Shown piece by piece: positions 52,708 through 64,000 of a stretch of 64,000 nt of DNA. Position numbers and translations under genes: made by a program. Source of the stretch: Dermacentor variabilis (lineage: Eukaryota > Arthropoda > Arachnida > Ixodida > Ixodidae); the NCBI RefSeq assembly GCF_050947875.1, contig NC_134569.1:203230127-203294126 (forward strand), given 5' to 3'. How positions within the stretch are numbered: position 1 is the stretch's first letter; each line of letters opens with the position of its first letter. The notes beneath the pieces are model-generated. The model was not told where the DNA came from and did no database searches. It saw only the letters and a program-made list of their open reading frames with translations.

Positions 52708-55700
52708 AAGCAGCAACCGATGGAGGTGCGGTTGCTGTTCGTCGAACTGACAAAGATCCTCCGACGCCGACGAAGACGCCGAAGAAACTACCTCGACCAC
52801 ATAACGACACGCCGCCGTCCCGACGAAGTGTGGAAGCAAAGAATACGACGACGAAAGACGACCTGACGACGTCCCATACCAGCCACAGGTCAACGCGACA
52901 CAGCCGTGATCCGATGCCAAAACCTAACTTTAACGCAAGACAAAGAACCACCGACCTCGACGTGCTTCTCGACGGCCACGCAGTCACCGACTTAGTCGAC
53001 ACAGGGGCCGATTATTCCGTCATGAGTGGACCCATCGCCGCCCAGTTGAAGAAGGTTAAGACTGCATGGGAGGGTCCTCAAATTGGGACCGCTGGAGGAC
53101 ACCTCCTTACGCCGACTGGAATCTGTACGGCAAGAATTACCGTTCATGACCGGACTTACCCTACCACCTTCGTTATCCTCCAACAGTGTTCACAAGACGT
53201 CATTCTCGGCATGAACTTCCTGAATCAACACGGAGCAATCATCGACTTTAAGTCGAAGTCGATAACGCTGTCGGAATATCGAGCGATACCGCCGGAGAGC
53301 TCTCGTAGTCACCATGCCTTAAGCGTGCTCGAAAATCAAATCAGCATCCTGCCTCAGTCCAGCATTGTCATTTCCGTCGGCACCAAAACACCTGCCGACG
53401 TAGAAGGCCTCATCGAGGGTGACCAACGTCTACTGCTAGACCGTGAAATTTGCGTCGCAAGAGGAATCGCTCGACTGCACGAAGGAGAAAGTAAAGTGTT
53501 GCTGACAAATTTCAGCCAGGAGTTCAAACACATCAACAAGGGCACTACGATCGCGTACATCGAGGAAATTCTGGAAACCAGTAATGGATTTGTTCTCTCC
53601 GGTTCTGCCGCATCTACCCCGACGACCGTAGTTCCCGAACCAGACTTCGACGTAAATCCAAGTCTCCCCATGAGCAAGCAGCAACAGCTCGGAAGTCTTC
53701 TCCAACGATACAAGGACTGCTTTTCGACCTCATCGAGGATTCAACAAACACCAGTTGCAAAGCATCTCATAATAACCGAAGAGTGCGATCAACCACTCCG
53801 CCAAAGCCCTTACCTAGTTTAGACGCGAGAACGTGAAACTATTAGGCAACAAGTCGACGAAAATCTCCGCGACGACATCATCCAGCCGTCGAAAAGCCCG
53901 TGGGCATCTCCTGTTGTCCTGGTGAAGAAAAAGGACGGAACCCTACGCATCCGCGTCGATTATAGTCGACTGAACAAGATCACGATGAAGGACGTGTACA
54001 CCCTTCCACGGATAGACGACGCATTGGATCGGCTCTGCAACGCTAAATACTTCCCGTCGATGGACCTCAAGTGTAGCTACTGGCAAATAGAAGTCGACGA
54101 GAAAGATGACGAAAAGACTGCCTTCATCTCGCCAGACGGCCTGTACGAGTTCAAGGTCATGCCATTCGGACTGTCCTCGGCGCCTGCAACGTTCCAGCGC
54201 GTCATGGACACGGTGTTAGCAGGATTGAAGTGGCAGACCTCTCTTGTTTACTTGCATGACGTCGTCGTATTTGCCAGAAATTTCGACGATCACCTTAGGC
54301 GGTTTGCAACAGTACTAGACGCCATCAAATCATCAGGGCTCACTCTGAAGCCAGAAAAGTGCCGCTTCGCTAACGATGAGCTGCTGTTCCTAGGCCACGT
54401 CATCAGCAAATCAGGACTGCGCCCCGACCTGCAGAAAACAGCTGCCATCGCAAAGTTCCCGCAGCCCATCTACAAGAAGGCAGTGGGTAGATTCCTTGGC
54501 ATGTGTGCCTACTACAGTAGCTTTGTCAAGGACTTTTCACGCATCGCTGAGCCGCTAACGCATCTAACCAAATCTGATGTCGAGTTCAAGTGGCAAACGC
54601 CGCAGGCCGATGCATTTCAAGAACTAAAACGACGCATGCAGTCACCGCCGGTATTTGCACATTTCGACGAAGACGCCGATACCGAAATCCACACTGACGC
54701 CAGTAGCCCAGGCCTCGGTGCCGTCCTAGTCCAGAAGAAAGACGGACATGAGCGGGTGATATCTTATGCTAGCCGGTCTCTGTCAAAAGCGGAAGGCAAT
54801 TATTCTACGACTGAAATGGAATACCTCGACATCATTTGGGCTACAGCGAAATACCGCCCTCAACTATATGGCAGGCCATTCAAAGTCGTCAGGGACCATC
54901 ACGCGTTGTGTTGGTTAGCTAACTTTAGGGACCCTTCAGGACGCCTGGCGAGGTGGAGCCTCAGACTGCAAGAATATGACGTCACGGTAATCTACAAATC
55001 CGGACGAAAACACTCAGACGCCGACGGCCTATCACGCGCCCCGATCGATCCCCCGCCGGAAGACCACGAGGATGACGACGCCTTCCTCGGAATAATAAGC
55101 GCAGGGGACTTCACTAAACAGCAACAAGCAAACCAGGAGCTAAAAGGCCTCGTCGAGTATTTGGAAGGGAACACCGACGTAGTACGTAGGGCATTTAAGC
55201 GCGGATTGTTTTCGCTCGCATAGCAAAACAACCTGCTCTAAAAGAAGAACTTCTCACCAGTCCGCGCCAGCTACCTTCTTGTTGTACCGTCAGCGCTGCG
55301 TCCAGAAGTACTGCACGCCCTACACGACGATCCAACCGCTGGGGATCTCGGATTCTCCCGGACGCTGTCTAGGACACAGAAAAGGTATTACTGGCCGCGT
55401 CTGGCTACCGACGCCGCCCATTACGTCAACGCATGCCGAGACTGTCAGCGACGCAAGACACCACCGACAAGGCCAGCAGGATTAGTACAGCCGATCAAAC
55501 CTCCTTGCCGACCGTTTCAGCGGATCGGGATGGATTTGTTAGGACCGTTTCCGGCGTCAACATCCGGAAATAAGTGGATCATCGTGGCGACGAACTATCT
55601 CACCCGCTTCGCTGAAACTAATGCTCTGCCGAAAGGCAGCGCAGCCGAAGTGGCGAAATTTTTAATCGAGAACATTCTGCTGCGACATAGTGCCCCAGAA

Positions 55701-56369
55701 GTCCTCATCACCGACAGAGGAACAGCGTTTACAGCAGAGCTCAACCAAGCCATTTCGCAGTACAGCCATACAAGCCACAGGAGGACAACTGCCTACCACC
55801 CGCAGACGAACGGTCTCGCGGAGCGCCTGAACAAGACCCTCGCCGACATGCTAGCAATGTACGTCGACGTCGAGCACAAGACGTGGGACGCGGTCCTGCC
55901 ATACGTAACCGTTGCTCACAACACGGCGGTGCAAGCAACAATACAGATCACGCTGTTTAAGCTGGTTTACGGCAGGAACCCGACGACGACTCTCGACGCC
56001 ATGCTGCCGCATGTCACCGACGAAGATAATCTTGACGTCGCTACCTATCTCCAGCGCACCGAAGAAGCCCGACTGCTCGCCCACCTACGGATCAAGAACC
56101 AGCAGCGTACCGACAGCCGACACTACAACCTCCGACGACTCTTCGTCGAGTACCAGCCCGGTGACCGTGTTTGGGTTTGGACCCCTATACGCCGACGAGG
56201 ACTGAGCGAGAAGCTTTTGCGTCGCTATTTAGGACCGTACAAGATCATCCGAGTTATTGGCGCACTGGAATATGAGGTCGTGCCAGACGGCATTTCGCTA
56301 TCACAGCGGCGCCGCTCACGACCTGAAACAGTCCACGTTGTGCGACTCAAGCCGTACTACCAGCGTTAA
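52590..56369 (+). pseudogene. Gypsy pol: protease, RT, RNase H, integrase
   Basis: One reading frame with only three nonsense codons (TAG 53820-53822, TAG 55221-55223, TAA 55239-55241) and no frameshift. Protease: LVDTGADYSV and ILGMNFL. RT: WASPVVLVKKKDG, FPSMDLKCSYWQ (motif A Asp), MPFGLSSAPATFQR, and YLHDVVVF, where the first Asp of the YxDD box is His. RNase H: HTDASSPGLGAVL and SDADGLSR. Integrase: a zinc region with CRDC but GDLG where GHLG is usual, then DLLGPFP, ITDRGTAF and GLAERLNKTL as the D,D,E triad. It ends VRLKPYYQR. The changes make it inactive even apart from the stops. Confidence 0.92.
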
Positions 56370-56510
56370 TGAACTTTGGGACTTGGTGTAACTGACCTTT
56401 GGAATTTGTTTGTTTTCGTTGTTTTGTCACTTTTGTTTAATAATTGTCATATTGTGTTTCGCTCTCTTATATTTGTAACATCGGGACGATGCTTTTTAAG
56501 AGGGGGGTAA

Positions 56511-56759
56511 TGACACGTGTACTTTATCTTTATCGCGCGACCACTTCTCACCACCTAACAAATGTTATCGAACAGCGCTGGATGCGCCTGCATGTAAAAA
56601 AAGTTTCTGGAATGTTATCGATGGTTCCATCCGCTGTCTTTCCCCGCAACTTCTGTAATCTGATTGCATGTATGCGCGACGCGAATAGTGTAGAACTTTG
56701 TGGAAGGCACGCGGGTCCCAGCAGTTACTCTGGAACATTCGACGACTGATCTGTAAAAG
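56511..56759 (+). repeat. Gypsy 3' LTR, truncated
   Basis: Starts TGACACGTGTACTTTATC after the purine tract and follows the 5' LTR to CTGATCTGTAAAAG, where the TATA box is changed (TGTAAAAG). Homology then stops and CTGTAAAAGC-type short repeats follow (56751-56805). About 170 bp of the LTR are missing. Confidence 0.9.
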
Positions 56760-56761
56760 CC

Positions 56762-57220
56762 AAATACTGTAAAAGCAAAAATCTGTAAAATCTGTAAAAG
56801 CAAAAGCGATAACTCAGAATGTTACAGACGTTGTCTTACAACAAGCCACGCAAATTACATGCGACAGATCCACGATCTTTCAACAAGGAACGTAACAAGG
56901 TAAAAGGGCGTTGCACGTATCACGCATGAGGCGTTCAAACCCACAACAAGGAATGTAGGTTTCGTGGGGAGACGGCAGATTTTTATCAAATGGTATGGGC
57001 CTGACAGAAGCATCGGGCCCTAGATACAATATATCAGCAAATAACTGACGGATGCAACGTAGCTCTGTCGAGCTCAGATTTCTAGAGCCAACAAGAGCTC
57101 ATTAAGGGCGCACGGGCAGCAGCCTTCGCAAACGGAGTCCCAGACTAGGAGTACCGACCACATCAACCGTCCTTTTTTAAAAAAATACCAATAAAGATTT
57201 TCATGATCATCACTCTTTTC
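56762..57220 (+). pseudogene. LINE 3' terminal region downstream of the Gypsy element
   Basis: Broken frames ending in SLRKRSPRLGVPTTSTVLF-like text, then a T/A tract, CCAATAAAG and TTTTCATGATCATCAC, which has the look of a LINE 3' end with an (ATC)-type tail. It may be the missing 3' end of the LINE at 45800-46865; the missing LTR end prevents proof by target duplication. Confidence 0.4.
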
Positions 57221-57870
57221 GTGATGGCATCCGTTCTACACATTTTCTGCCTCCTTTCCCTGCCTTCTAGCTGGCATTCTATCCATCTCCCCTTGTGACT
57301 GTTGCATGTTAGTACAAGGTACGCGCTGAAGTTCTGCGATGATTTTGTGGGGGGTCACTGATAATTGCAGCAGTCGAAAGGATGTTGTGGTTGCGCCTAG
57401 GAAGCTCCAGACGGCATTGTGGCGACGTGATGAAAAGGTCCAAACAAGTTGTCGCTTCGTCTTTGCTCTATAATGCTCTCCTGTCATGTATTTACACCCC
57501 TCGACGTGGCGGACAAGGCGGAGACAGCGCCAGCTACAGCCGCAGTGTAGAAGTCGAAAGAAGAGAGAAAGAAAGCTTCGCTTTAACAAGCCGGCACTGG
57601 TAACACTGCTCGGTTTTATGCTGAGTCTACAAGCTGAGTCTGCGGTACGGCTAATAAGCATGCACGGCATACCAGCTTTGGCTGACGGCGGCATTATGCA
57701 GATGCAGTGAGCAGTATCTGTAGTGCACAGTGCCACTTCAACTCTAACATTCTATTATATTACAGCTTAGGAGGTAACCAGAGATATGCCAAGCTCAACG
57801 TATTATCGACGAAGGAACGCAGGATTGACGATGGTCCTAATGAAGTCAGCGCTCTGTTCCTTCATTTGGC
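57221..57870. other. Spacer, nothing recognised
   Basis: A 166-codon minus-strand frame (57236-57736) shows no domain and overlaps plus-strand frames. It is treated as chance. Confidence 0.4.
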
Positions 57871-57960
57871 CGGCTCGGCTTCTTTATTCCTTTCTATGTT
57901 GCGCTGTACCAGTTTTAGAAAGCAATACTAACTCGCCTAATCATCAACCCTTATTATACA
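57871..57960 (+). repeat. Second copy of the 7661-7745 repeat
   Basis: CGGCTCGGCTTCTTTATTCC followed by TTTCTATGTTGCGCTGTACC, AGTTTTAGAA, GCAATACTAACTCGCC and CAACCC matches 7661-7740 almost base for base. The left arm of the hairpin seen at 7629 is absent or too diverged here. Confidence 0.72.
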
Positions 57961-58961
57961 GAACATCATTTTATGGATAGTAAAAGAAATACTTGGCTGT
58001 GGTGTCACTGGAAGGTGTTTCTAGAGCACGATGGCGTGGCAATGCTGGACTGCAGCGCAAACGTCCGCTGTCGGAGGCCCTCGAAAATATATAGTCTGGC
58101 TTGTTGAAACATGCTGCCCAAGCTCAATGTTTGTCGCTGAGTCAAGACGGCGGATTGCGCACCATCATTATTTAGCTTAAAACCATATTTCGTGCACTCT
58201 GACTTGTGAATCATCTTTGCAATCCAATTACACAGTCCGACTTCGCGTTCTCGTAATGTAGTCACATATTAAATTCTCTCTTTGTGCTATTAGGTTTTCC
58301 AACTTCGTTACGCAGTCCCATATTGCATTCTCGTTGTGCAAGTAGATCACCTCGCTCTCACGGTTCTCTCCATTATACTTCGCCTCCTAAGCTTGATTCC
58401 TGTAGTCTCTTTTTCATGATAAGAATCTTTGCATAGAGTGTCAGTAACCATTTATTCAAAAGCTGTTCACAAATTTCCCAGTCAAAAGTTTTAATGTCGC
58501 CACGATACCAAAGTGTGACCAGTGGTCTACCACTCTTGATAAAAACATGCACAAATTCTCAGCGAAGACCATTCACCCATGATATCTGTGCACAGGTAAA
58601 TTTTAGGAGAGCCGTGTACAACAATAATATGCCTTCCTCTAAATGCTGCTAATGTACGTGAATGTTCGCACTAAATGTACGCAATACCGTACAATCGCAT
58701 ACGGGGACCTAGAGGCGTTGTGATCCAGTGTGATGTAACATATAGCAACCGTCGGTGCATTGATTTTCTAAGAATCTATGTGAAATTTTAAATGCATAAA
58801 GAAGCTTAGCCCGCCCTAAATTTGGCAGAAATCTTGCTGGCACCTTGCGTTTGTAATCTGAGCCCATTGTCCCCACTCTCGCAAGTAGCGCACCTGTCTG
58901 ACCGCACAGGATTGGAACGAAAAGAGAATATTACGAACTCACACACGGATAACACCAAATA

Positions 58962-58965
<4 letters not shown>
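57961..58965. other. Spacer, nothing recognised
   Basis: AT-rich, with no supported frame or element. Confidence 0.4.

Positions 58966-59025
<60 letters not shown>
58966..59025. repeat. (TA)n microsatellite
   Basis: TA run of about 60 bp abutting the 5' edge of a LINE fragment, as the tract at 11939 abuts another. Confidence 0.99.
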
Positions 59026-59028
<3 letters not shown>

Positions 59029-59905
59029 TAACTGCAGCACCATCCTATGTGAAACTAACAGCATATAAAACTTTAGTAATCCAATTCTTGAGTATGGTAG
59101 CATAGTGTGGAACCCGCACCAGAAAGGACTCTCACAGAAATTAGAAAGTATCCAAAATAAAGCCTTGCGATTTATATACCATAAGTATTCTCGACACGAA
59201 AGCGTAAGTGCTCTTAGAAGCCAGGCAGCACTGCCTACCCTTGTTTGTCGGCGTCGTGCGGCTGTCATGAAATTTCTTTTTATGCTATGTAATGACAACA
59301 TTAATATAGATAAGCGAGATTACGTGCAACCACCACACCGACACTCTAATAGAACCTGCCATAATAAACACATCAGGCAGTATCCGACACAGTGCGACAC
59401 GTTTAGATATTCATATTTCCCATGGGCAATTGAAATCTGGAATTCGTTGCCACAGGAAATTATAGAATCAGATTCTGTGGATGGCTTTGTCGCAAAATTG
59501 GAGCCATATTTTGGCTGTTCATGAAAGTATTTGAGTGCGTAGTTCAAAGGTAATGCATTGGTTGAGTGATTGGACACTAGTGCACGTGCGTTTGCATACT
59601 GCCTTATGATTTCAAATGTAAATATTGCAATGTGCTGAATAGTGGTGTTTTATAGATCCACGATAACTACAAGAATATTATACGACTAATATTGCAATTG
59701 CTTTTTCCCTGATTCATGTGAAACAAGAAAAGTGTCTTGTGTTGAATACCAGTGCTGTTGTATGGCAGTTTCTTTTGCTTTATATATTTTGTTTTTCTTT
59801 TCTTTTTTCCTGTTTTTCCCATGCTCATGTGTATATATTACAATCCACTTCCTGTTTGGGCCTGTGCAAAGGAATACAGTATTGTTAAATAAATAAAAAT
59901 AAATA
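59026..59905 (+). mobile_element. CR1-like LINE, 3' fragment
   Basis: 5'-truncated at the RT C-terminus. After APSYVKLTAYKTLV and a stop, the frame 59105-59524 reads KLESIQNKALRFIYHKYSR, VCRRRAAVMKFLFMLCN, FRYSYFPWAIEIWNSLPQEI and ends FGCS. This is the usual C-terminal region of CR1-type ORF2 proteins. A 3' UTR of about 360 bp follows and ends in TTAAATAAATAAAAATAAAT. It shares the WNSLP-type motif but not its sequence with the other LINEs here, so it is a separate family. Confidence 0.82.
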
Positions 59906-60235
59906 TATCATAGACGAACATTATTTACTAGAATTTTGTTACTTTGTTCGCTGTAATAATTTGTCATGCAAGTTTTTTTTCGTTGCTCTAAGTAATACAA
60001 GTGATGCAAAACAATCGCGCTATCGGCTAGGAACCTCTCCCCCCCACCAAAAAAATACATAACATAAAGAAAATAGCTCACATGAGGCTCTAGAGAGGGT
60101 AACTGAATCAGCCGCAAGCAGGGATATTTGAACAGCGGAATATTTGAACCAAAATAAGCCTAAATGTGCGAGAAAGGTGGCACTTAATATAAATGAAAAC
60201 CGAATATTTCTAATTTAAGAACAATGTTAAATATA
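59906..60235. other. Short spacer, nothing recognised
   Basis: AT-rich with no supported feature. Confidence 0.4.
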
Positions 60236-60440
60236 AAGAGAGAGAGAGAAATTTATTTACAGAAAGGCAGAGAGGTCGGCCTGAGCTATAACTCGCCCTG
60301 GCCTGCTACTCTACTCTGGGGAAAAGAGACGGGGAGGGAAAGGGCTGATGAATGATGATGGTGTAAGGAAGAGATGCGTATATACAAATTCACAGAGTTG
60401 TGGCATCTCTAAAGCCGTGCGTCCAGCCCAGTGGCTTGGA
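60236..60440 (-). mobile_element. I-type LINE 3' UTR fragment with (CT)n tail
   Basis: On the minus strand, TAGCAGGCCAGGGCGAG, GGCCGACCTCTCTGCCTTTC, TGTAAATAAATTT and CTCTCTCTCTC follow in the order found at the ends of the LINEs at 50940-51013 and 27110-27186 (GGGTAGCA, GGTTGACCTCCCTGCC, tail). Its 5' edge is uncertain. Confidence 0.6.
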
Positions 60441-60839
60441 GAAATAAATAAATATAAAGCTTCCTAAAGTAATCTATGTCTTTTTTAAATCCTTGCGTCC
60501 TCTATTTCTTACAGAGAGGTGACGTCGTCCGCAATTGGATGTCACGGCAACTGAGAATGTTCTACATGAGAAACTGAAATTTCATTAGACAAGTACACAA
60601 GTGGGAATGACAGCAATATAACAAAATATTACTACGTCAGCAGATGCATACAGTAGAATTGTTTTGATGTAGGAATCGAAGTTTAGTACTACTGCATTTC
60701 AGGTTGTTTCCAATGACGAGAAGGTGGTAAAATAGCCAGAGAACATGTTTATGCAGCTCGTGTTTCAGCTGTAGTCACGATATATACCCGTCATCAGCGG
60801 TACTCGAGTGTCGAACTTTTTCGAATACAACAAACAGCA

Positions 60840-61353
60840 ACCATCGTGCGACCAGCAGCTTCATTTTGGAACGTGCCAATTCAAATTCAGTGCATCCCAT
60901 GCATCTGAGCAGGCATTTAAGGTGTCTAAGGACCGCAACAGGCTAAGCGTCGGCTTTGCAGCTACGTTTCCAGCTGAAGTGCTCGACAACGCAACGACAG
61001 GTCACGGCTCTAAGTGCAAAACACACGCGCCTGCAGCTCCACATCACATTGTGTGGAAATGTGCTGCCACTACTCGACTAAAGCACAAGCTCCTCGAGAC
61101 CCTGCCCTTCCGACTTAGACCTGACAAGCTGGCATCCCCGATCATTTGTGTCATCCCAAGCAACCGCTGGACGTGTCCCAGACTGTTCTGGACTCCATCG
61201 CAGCCTTTATGGACCACGCAAGACTGCCACAGGTCACCTCTATGAGTAGCTTCTTACCTCTATAAACAAATTTCTTCGTCCCTCCGTCCATTGATGACTC
61301 GTCAAGAGTGGACGCCATAACCAATAAGAATTCAATAAGTACATTTGTCTCTA

Positions 61354-61386
<33 letters not shown>
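60840..61386 (+). mobile_element. Degenerate LINE C-terminus with (CT)n tail
   Basis: The phrase APHHIVWKCAATTRLKHKLL resembles the Cys/His C-terminal region of RNase H-type LINEs (HxxWxC...). It is followed in another frame by VLDSIAAFMDHARLPQVTS and stops. A pure CT run at about 61357-61386 would be the tail. The N-terminal limit is a guess. Confidence 0.42.
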
Positions 61387-61389
<3 letters not shown>

Positions 61390-61559
61390 ACCATTCAATA
61401 CGCACCATCTTAGTAGAAGTGGATAACGTTGGGGGCTTCGTATACAAGGCTTTTTCTTCAGAAGATAGCCGCGCATTGGTGATCAAGAAATTCATCGTCA
61501 TGCTCGTGAAACGTGCGCGACGGCACCGCACGTGACGTCACTGTACTAAGCCTTTAAAA

Positions 61560-61650
61560 CTAACATGCCGAGGAAGACGACGCCTTTGACGAAGATACTT
61601 TCTCCTATCGAAACGTTGGCCAGCCTTTCTGAGGCACCTTATCCCTATTT
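61560..61650 (+). other. TCGAAACGTTGGC motif, second copy
   Basis: TTGACGA (61586-61592) precedes TCGAAACGTTGGC (61608-61620) by 15 bases. The 13 bp is identical to 15634-15646. The spacing TGACGA...CGAAAC faintly resembles a hammerhead core, but its stems are poor. Confidence 0.28.
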
Positions 61651-63808
61651 ATAACCTCAACATTGATGTTATTTTTAGCCTCTTGCATCAGTGCTTGTTT
61701 CGTGACCATTCGTTCGTGGTCGCCGACAGCAACAATTAAAAAAAAACGCGCTAACAGGATAAAAAACTTAATGGGACAGAGGGCCGCTTTCGCAGTAAAA
61801 AATGGCAGAGCCGAAAGAATTGCTGGAGTCAAGAGTTCGCTCGGATGGATTGATGTGTGGCTACTCCGGCAGCTGGCCAGGTCAGGACGGTCACGTAGAT
61901 AGAATGCGTCTTGCACTACCGGCTTCGAGCAGTGTAGGCCGCACAAGAAAGCATGGATCTTTTAACAGAGCCGATCGTGGGCAAGAGCATTCGAGTTAAG
62001 AGCAATGTTCCAGTATTGTCGGCGTACGCATGCAATTCTTCCGTGGATAGAAACGGTTACCTTCCGCGCTCTTTGCTGCTCGAATAGCCTCCTATAGCTG
62101 AAGTTTCTAGACGAAGTTCTCACTACGAGATATATCATTCATGCATTGCTGTCCTGAATTCTATGCGGGTAGCTGAACAACATATAAGTACTTAATAATG
62201 AGAAAGCATTACTTGCCCCATTACGCGAATATCCGTCGGCGTCGGCGGCGTGACCGGTAGGTGGTGCCAAAAGTGACCGACAGCGCAAAGAGTTAAAACG
62301 CGTCAGAAATGCTCGGATTAACGTCAGATTTCTCATGGAGGTTCATGTAAACAAAGGAAGTAAATGGCGTTAAAAAAATTTATCTGCAGACCAGCTATGG
62401 GCCGTCCGGCAAGAGGAAGATGCCGCCCCAATCCAAGGACTTCGAGTCGCCACCTGGGGCCACCATAAGCAAAACTGCCGGACTATTCTTTAATAAAGTT
62501 TCTTCTTTTTCTTTGTGTCTGGGTGACAATCGAACACGGGCCGTCGGGGTGCGAGACGATAACGCTTCCCGACGCCACGGCGGCTCCACGGTTCTGGATG
62601 ACTAAAGGTGTGGCCTGGTGCGTGCGTCGTTGGGCACGTGACCGCGTAGCCAATGGGGAAGAGGTGGCACCACGTCTTGAATGTACGTACAAAATGAGCC
62701 CGCTGCCTACTACGCATCACTTGCTTTTCGGATTTCATCTGCGGTGGGCTCTCGACGCAACGTCATCATTGTATAAAATGAGCCGGTCTGTGGCCAATAC
62801 ATACGCAAACACACACACCGAATCAGCAGAAAGCACCTTAGTCAGTGCCTGTCGAAAATATTATTCGAGAACATTTCACCAAAGGGACTCTAATGCTTTC
62901 GCAATCCCACACGTAAGCAGCCTGAAGTGTATCTGCCAAATTTTTTATTGCTGCCGGCTCGCACAAATTCCGCGTTAGGAAAATTTTTTCACTGTAGGCA
63001 TCGCAGAGCCATTTCACAGCATGATTTTAAATTAACTGAACACGTACACGGCCTCGCAGTTCTTTTGCATTGTTGTATCAGCAATACACAATGCTTCTGA
63101 TAATGGTTTGCACCTTTTAATGCCACAGTGATGAATAAAACACGTAACTGATAACACATGAGGGAAAACAAGCAATTTTCAAAGGCTATTAACACAATAT
63201 TCGTTGAAGCTGCAGCACTTGAAGCCAGACAAACGACCATAGGAGGGCATAAGGTGCCTTTCCTGAATTAGTAGCTGAGAAAAACAGCAGCTAAATAAAA
63301 ACATAAGTGAAGGAACGTTGCAGGATTCAAACTTAGTGAGTTTAAATCCTTTTACTAGACATTCATTATTAGCCACCTGGTATCGCATTACCGCAAAGCT
63401 TGTCCTTACATTCACTGAAACATAAGATGCAGTTCCCTAGAATTCTCGTTCGCTACTTTCCACCGTAGCGTTGCCTCGTGCGATAAGGTATGGCGCCCTG
63501 TTTATGCAGGAAAATTTGCGTTGTCGGATCGTGTTCAAAGGGATAATGGAATGCCTCGGAAGAGAAATTACCAACATAAGGTACCAGCTTGCGGTGCAGC
63601 GTTCTACTAAACCTGATCTGAGCTTAACTTAGAAAATAATGGAGAAGCGTAGAAGTCAGCTAATCGATCTACATACGCGAAAGCACGACAGTGTGCAATT
63701 ACAATGGAGTGCTGGGAATACGAAGAGGGCAAGAGAGAATTTGTGTATAAACGTCGAAAAGAGAATGAATGGCCACGCATGTGGCCATCCATTCGCACGT
63801 ATACGTTG
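61651..63808. other. Spacer, nothing firmly recognised
   Basis: Overlapping short frames only. TTTAATAAAGTTTCTTC near 62490 could be the polyadenylation end of an old retroelement. GAATGGCCAC/GTGGCCATCCATTC near 63766 is a small hairpin. Confidence 0.35.
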
Positions 63809-64000
63809 TTTTGCCTCCTGCATAGCAACGCACGTTTGGTATTGAGCAATCAACTTCTGGTATGCCGCCCGTTCAGAAAAGTTTGGTTGCTCACGAAGCC
63901 ATGTCTGCACCACATGCTGCACCTTCTTAGCTGACCTGAACCAAAGACCACGCAGTGCGTCCTTCAAAAGGCCGAAGATGTGGCACTGCAATGGCGCTAA
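63809..64000 (-). pseudogene. Mariner-like transposase, C-terminal fragment
   Basis: Read from the window end, CHIFGLLKDALRGLWFRSA, VQTWLREQPNF and YQKLIAQYQTCV follow the order of the mariner-family transposase C-terminus (xHxFGPLKxxLRG, WLRxQP, LxxRxxxCV). The catalytic third Asp or Glu would lie just upstream, outside the window. The frame is open here but past the expected end runs on without a natural stop (to 63656), suggesting decay. The element's end repeats were not found. Confidence 0.68.

Larger units (their letters stand above)
46866..56759 (+). mobile_element. Gypsy LTR retrotransposon, nested and decayed
   Basis: Order: 5' LTR (46866-46967 plus 51022-51338, split by a LINE), leader, gag, pol (protease, RT, RNase H, integrase), polypurine tract AAGAGGGGGG (about 56498-56507) and a 3' LTR (56511-56759) truncated after its first 250 bp. 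There is no room for an envelope gene between pol (end 56369) and the 3' LTR. The integrase-last order and gag zinc knuckle put it in the Gypsy superfamily. A solo LTR of the same family lies at 22513-22930. gag and pol both carry stops, so it is inactive. Confidence 0.92.

Noticed and set aside
46866..56759. Endogenous retrovirus with envelope
   Set aside because: Only about 140 bp separate the end of pol from the 3' LTR and no envelope-like frame exists.
57236..57736. 166-codon minus-strand frame rich in Cys and Arg
   Set aside because: No repeated Cys/His spacing typical of a zinc finger, and frames overlap on the other strand.

Overview
This is a gene-poor, repeat-dominated stretch of an animal nuclear genome. 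I could not support any ordinary host gene. The mix of elements fits an arthropod, and I think most likely a hard tick or a close chelicerate. It includes RNase H-bearing I-type LINEs with (CT)n tails, RTE and CR1/L2-like LINEs, a Gypsy LTR element, hAT, a TTAA-flanked THAP element, foldback MITEs, long (TA)n and (ATT)n tracts and a tRNA-like SINE. The organism call rests on recalled repeat character, not on a species marker.

Layout. 1-7345: an I-type LINE on the minus strand (ORF1 zinc-knuckle protein, then endonuclease-RT ORF2), split by a 4.05 kb DNA transposon (890-4941) with 10 bp inverted ends and a GATC target duplication. 7.6-8.05 kb: two foldback repeats. 8222-11880: a second I-type LINE, nearly intact through RT and RNase H. 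12.7-13.2 kb: a possible LTR remnant. 13682-14664: a TIR element with ends reading GGGGCYCTATAACG. 16894-19205: a TTAA-flanked element carrying a clean THAP-domain exon. 21359-25790: a CR1/L2-like LINE on the minus strand interrupted by a 418 bp solo LTR. 26949-27186: a small LINE insertion with an internal inversion and a 14 bp target duplication. 29344-31328: a hAT-type element with an exact 8 bp duplication. 32.4-41.04 kb: an old LINE whose endonuclease is split by three LINE 3' ends joined head to tail, each ending in (ATT)n; the third has an unbroken 839-codon endonuclease-RT frame. 44.7 kb: SINE-like repeat. 45.8-57.2 kb: a degenerate LINE followed by a Gypsy element whose 5' LTR is itself split by a 4 kb I-type LINE. 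57.9-61.4 kb: more LINE 3' fragments. 63.8-64.0 kb: the end of a mariner-like transposase running off the window.

The window is best read as a record of nested insertions. In five places removing an insert restores the interrupted element: I-type LINE by the GATC element; CR1/L2-like LINE by the solo LTR; Gypsy 5' LTR by a LINE; old LINE by the (ATT)n chain; and probably a degenerate LINE by the Gypsy element. Nearly all elements are dead through stops, frameshifts, truncation or changed catalytic residues. The exceptions worth attention are the RT frame at 35430-37949, the RT-RNase H frame at 8612-11572 and the THAP exon at 17298-17627.
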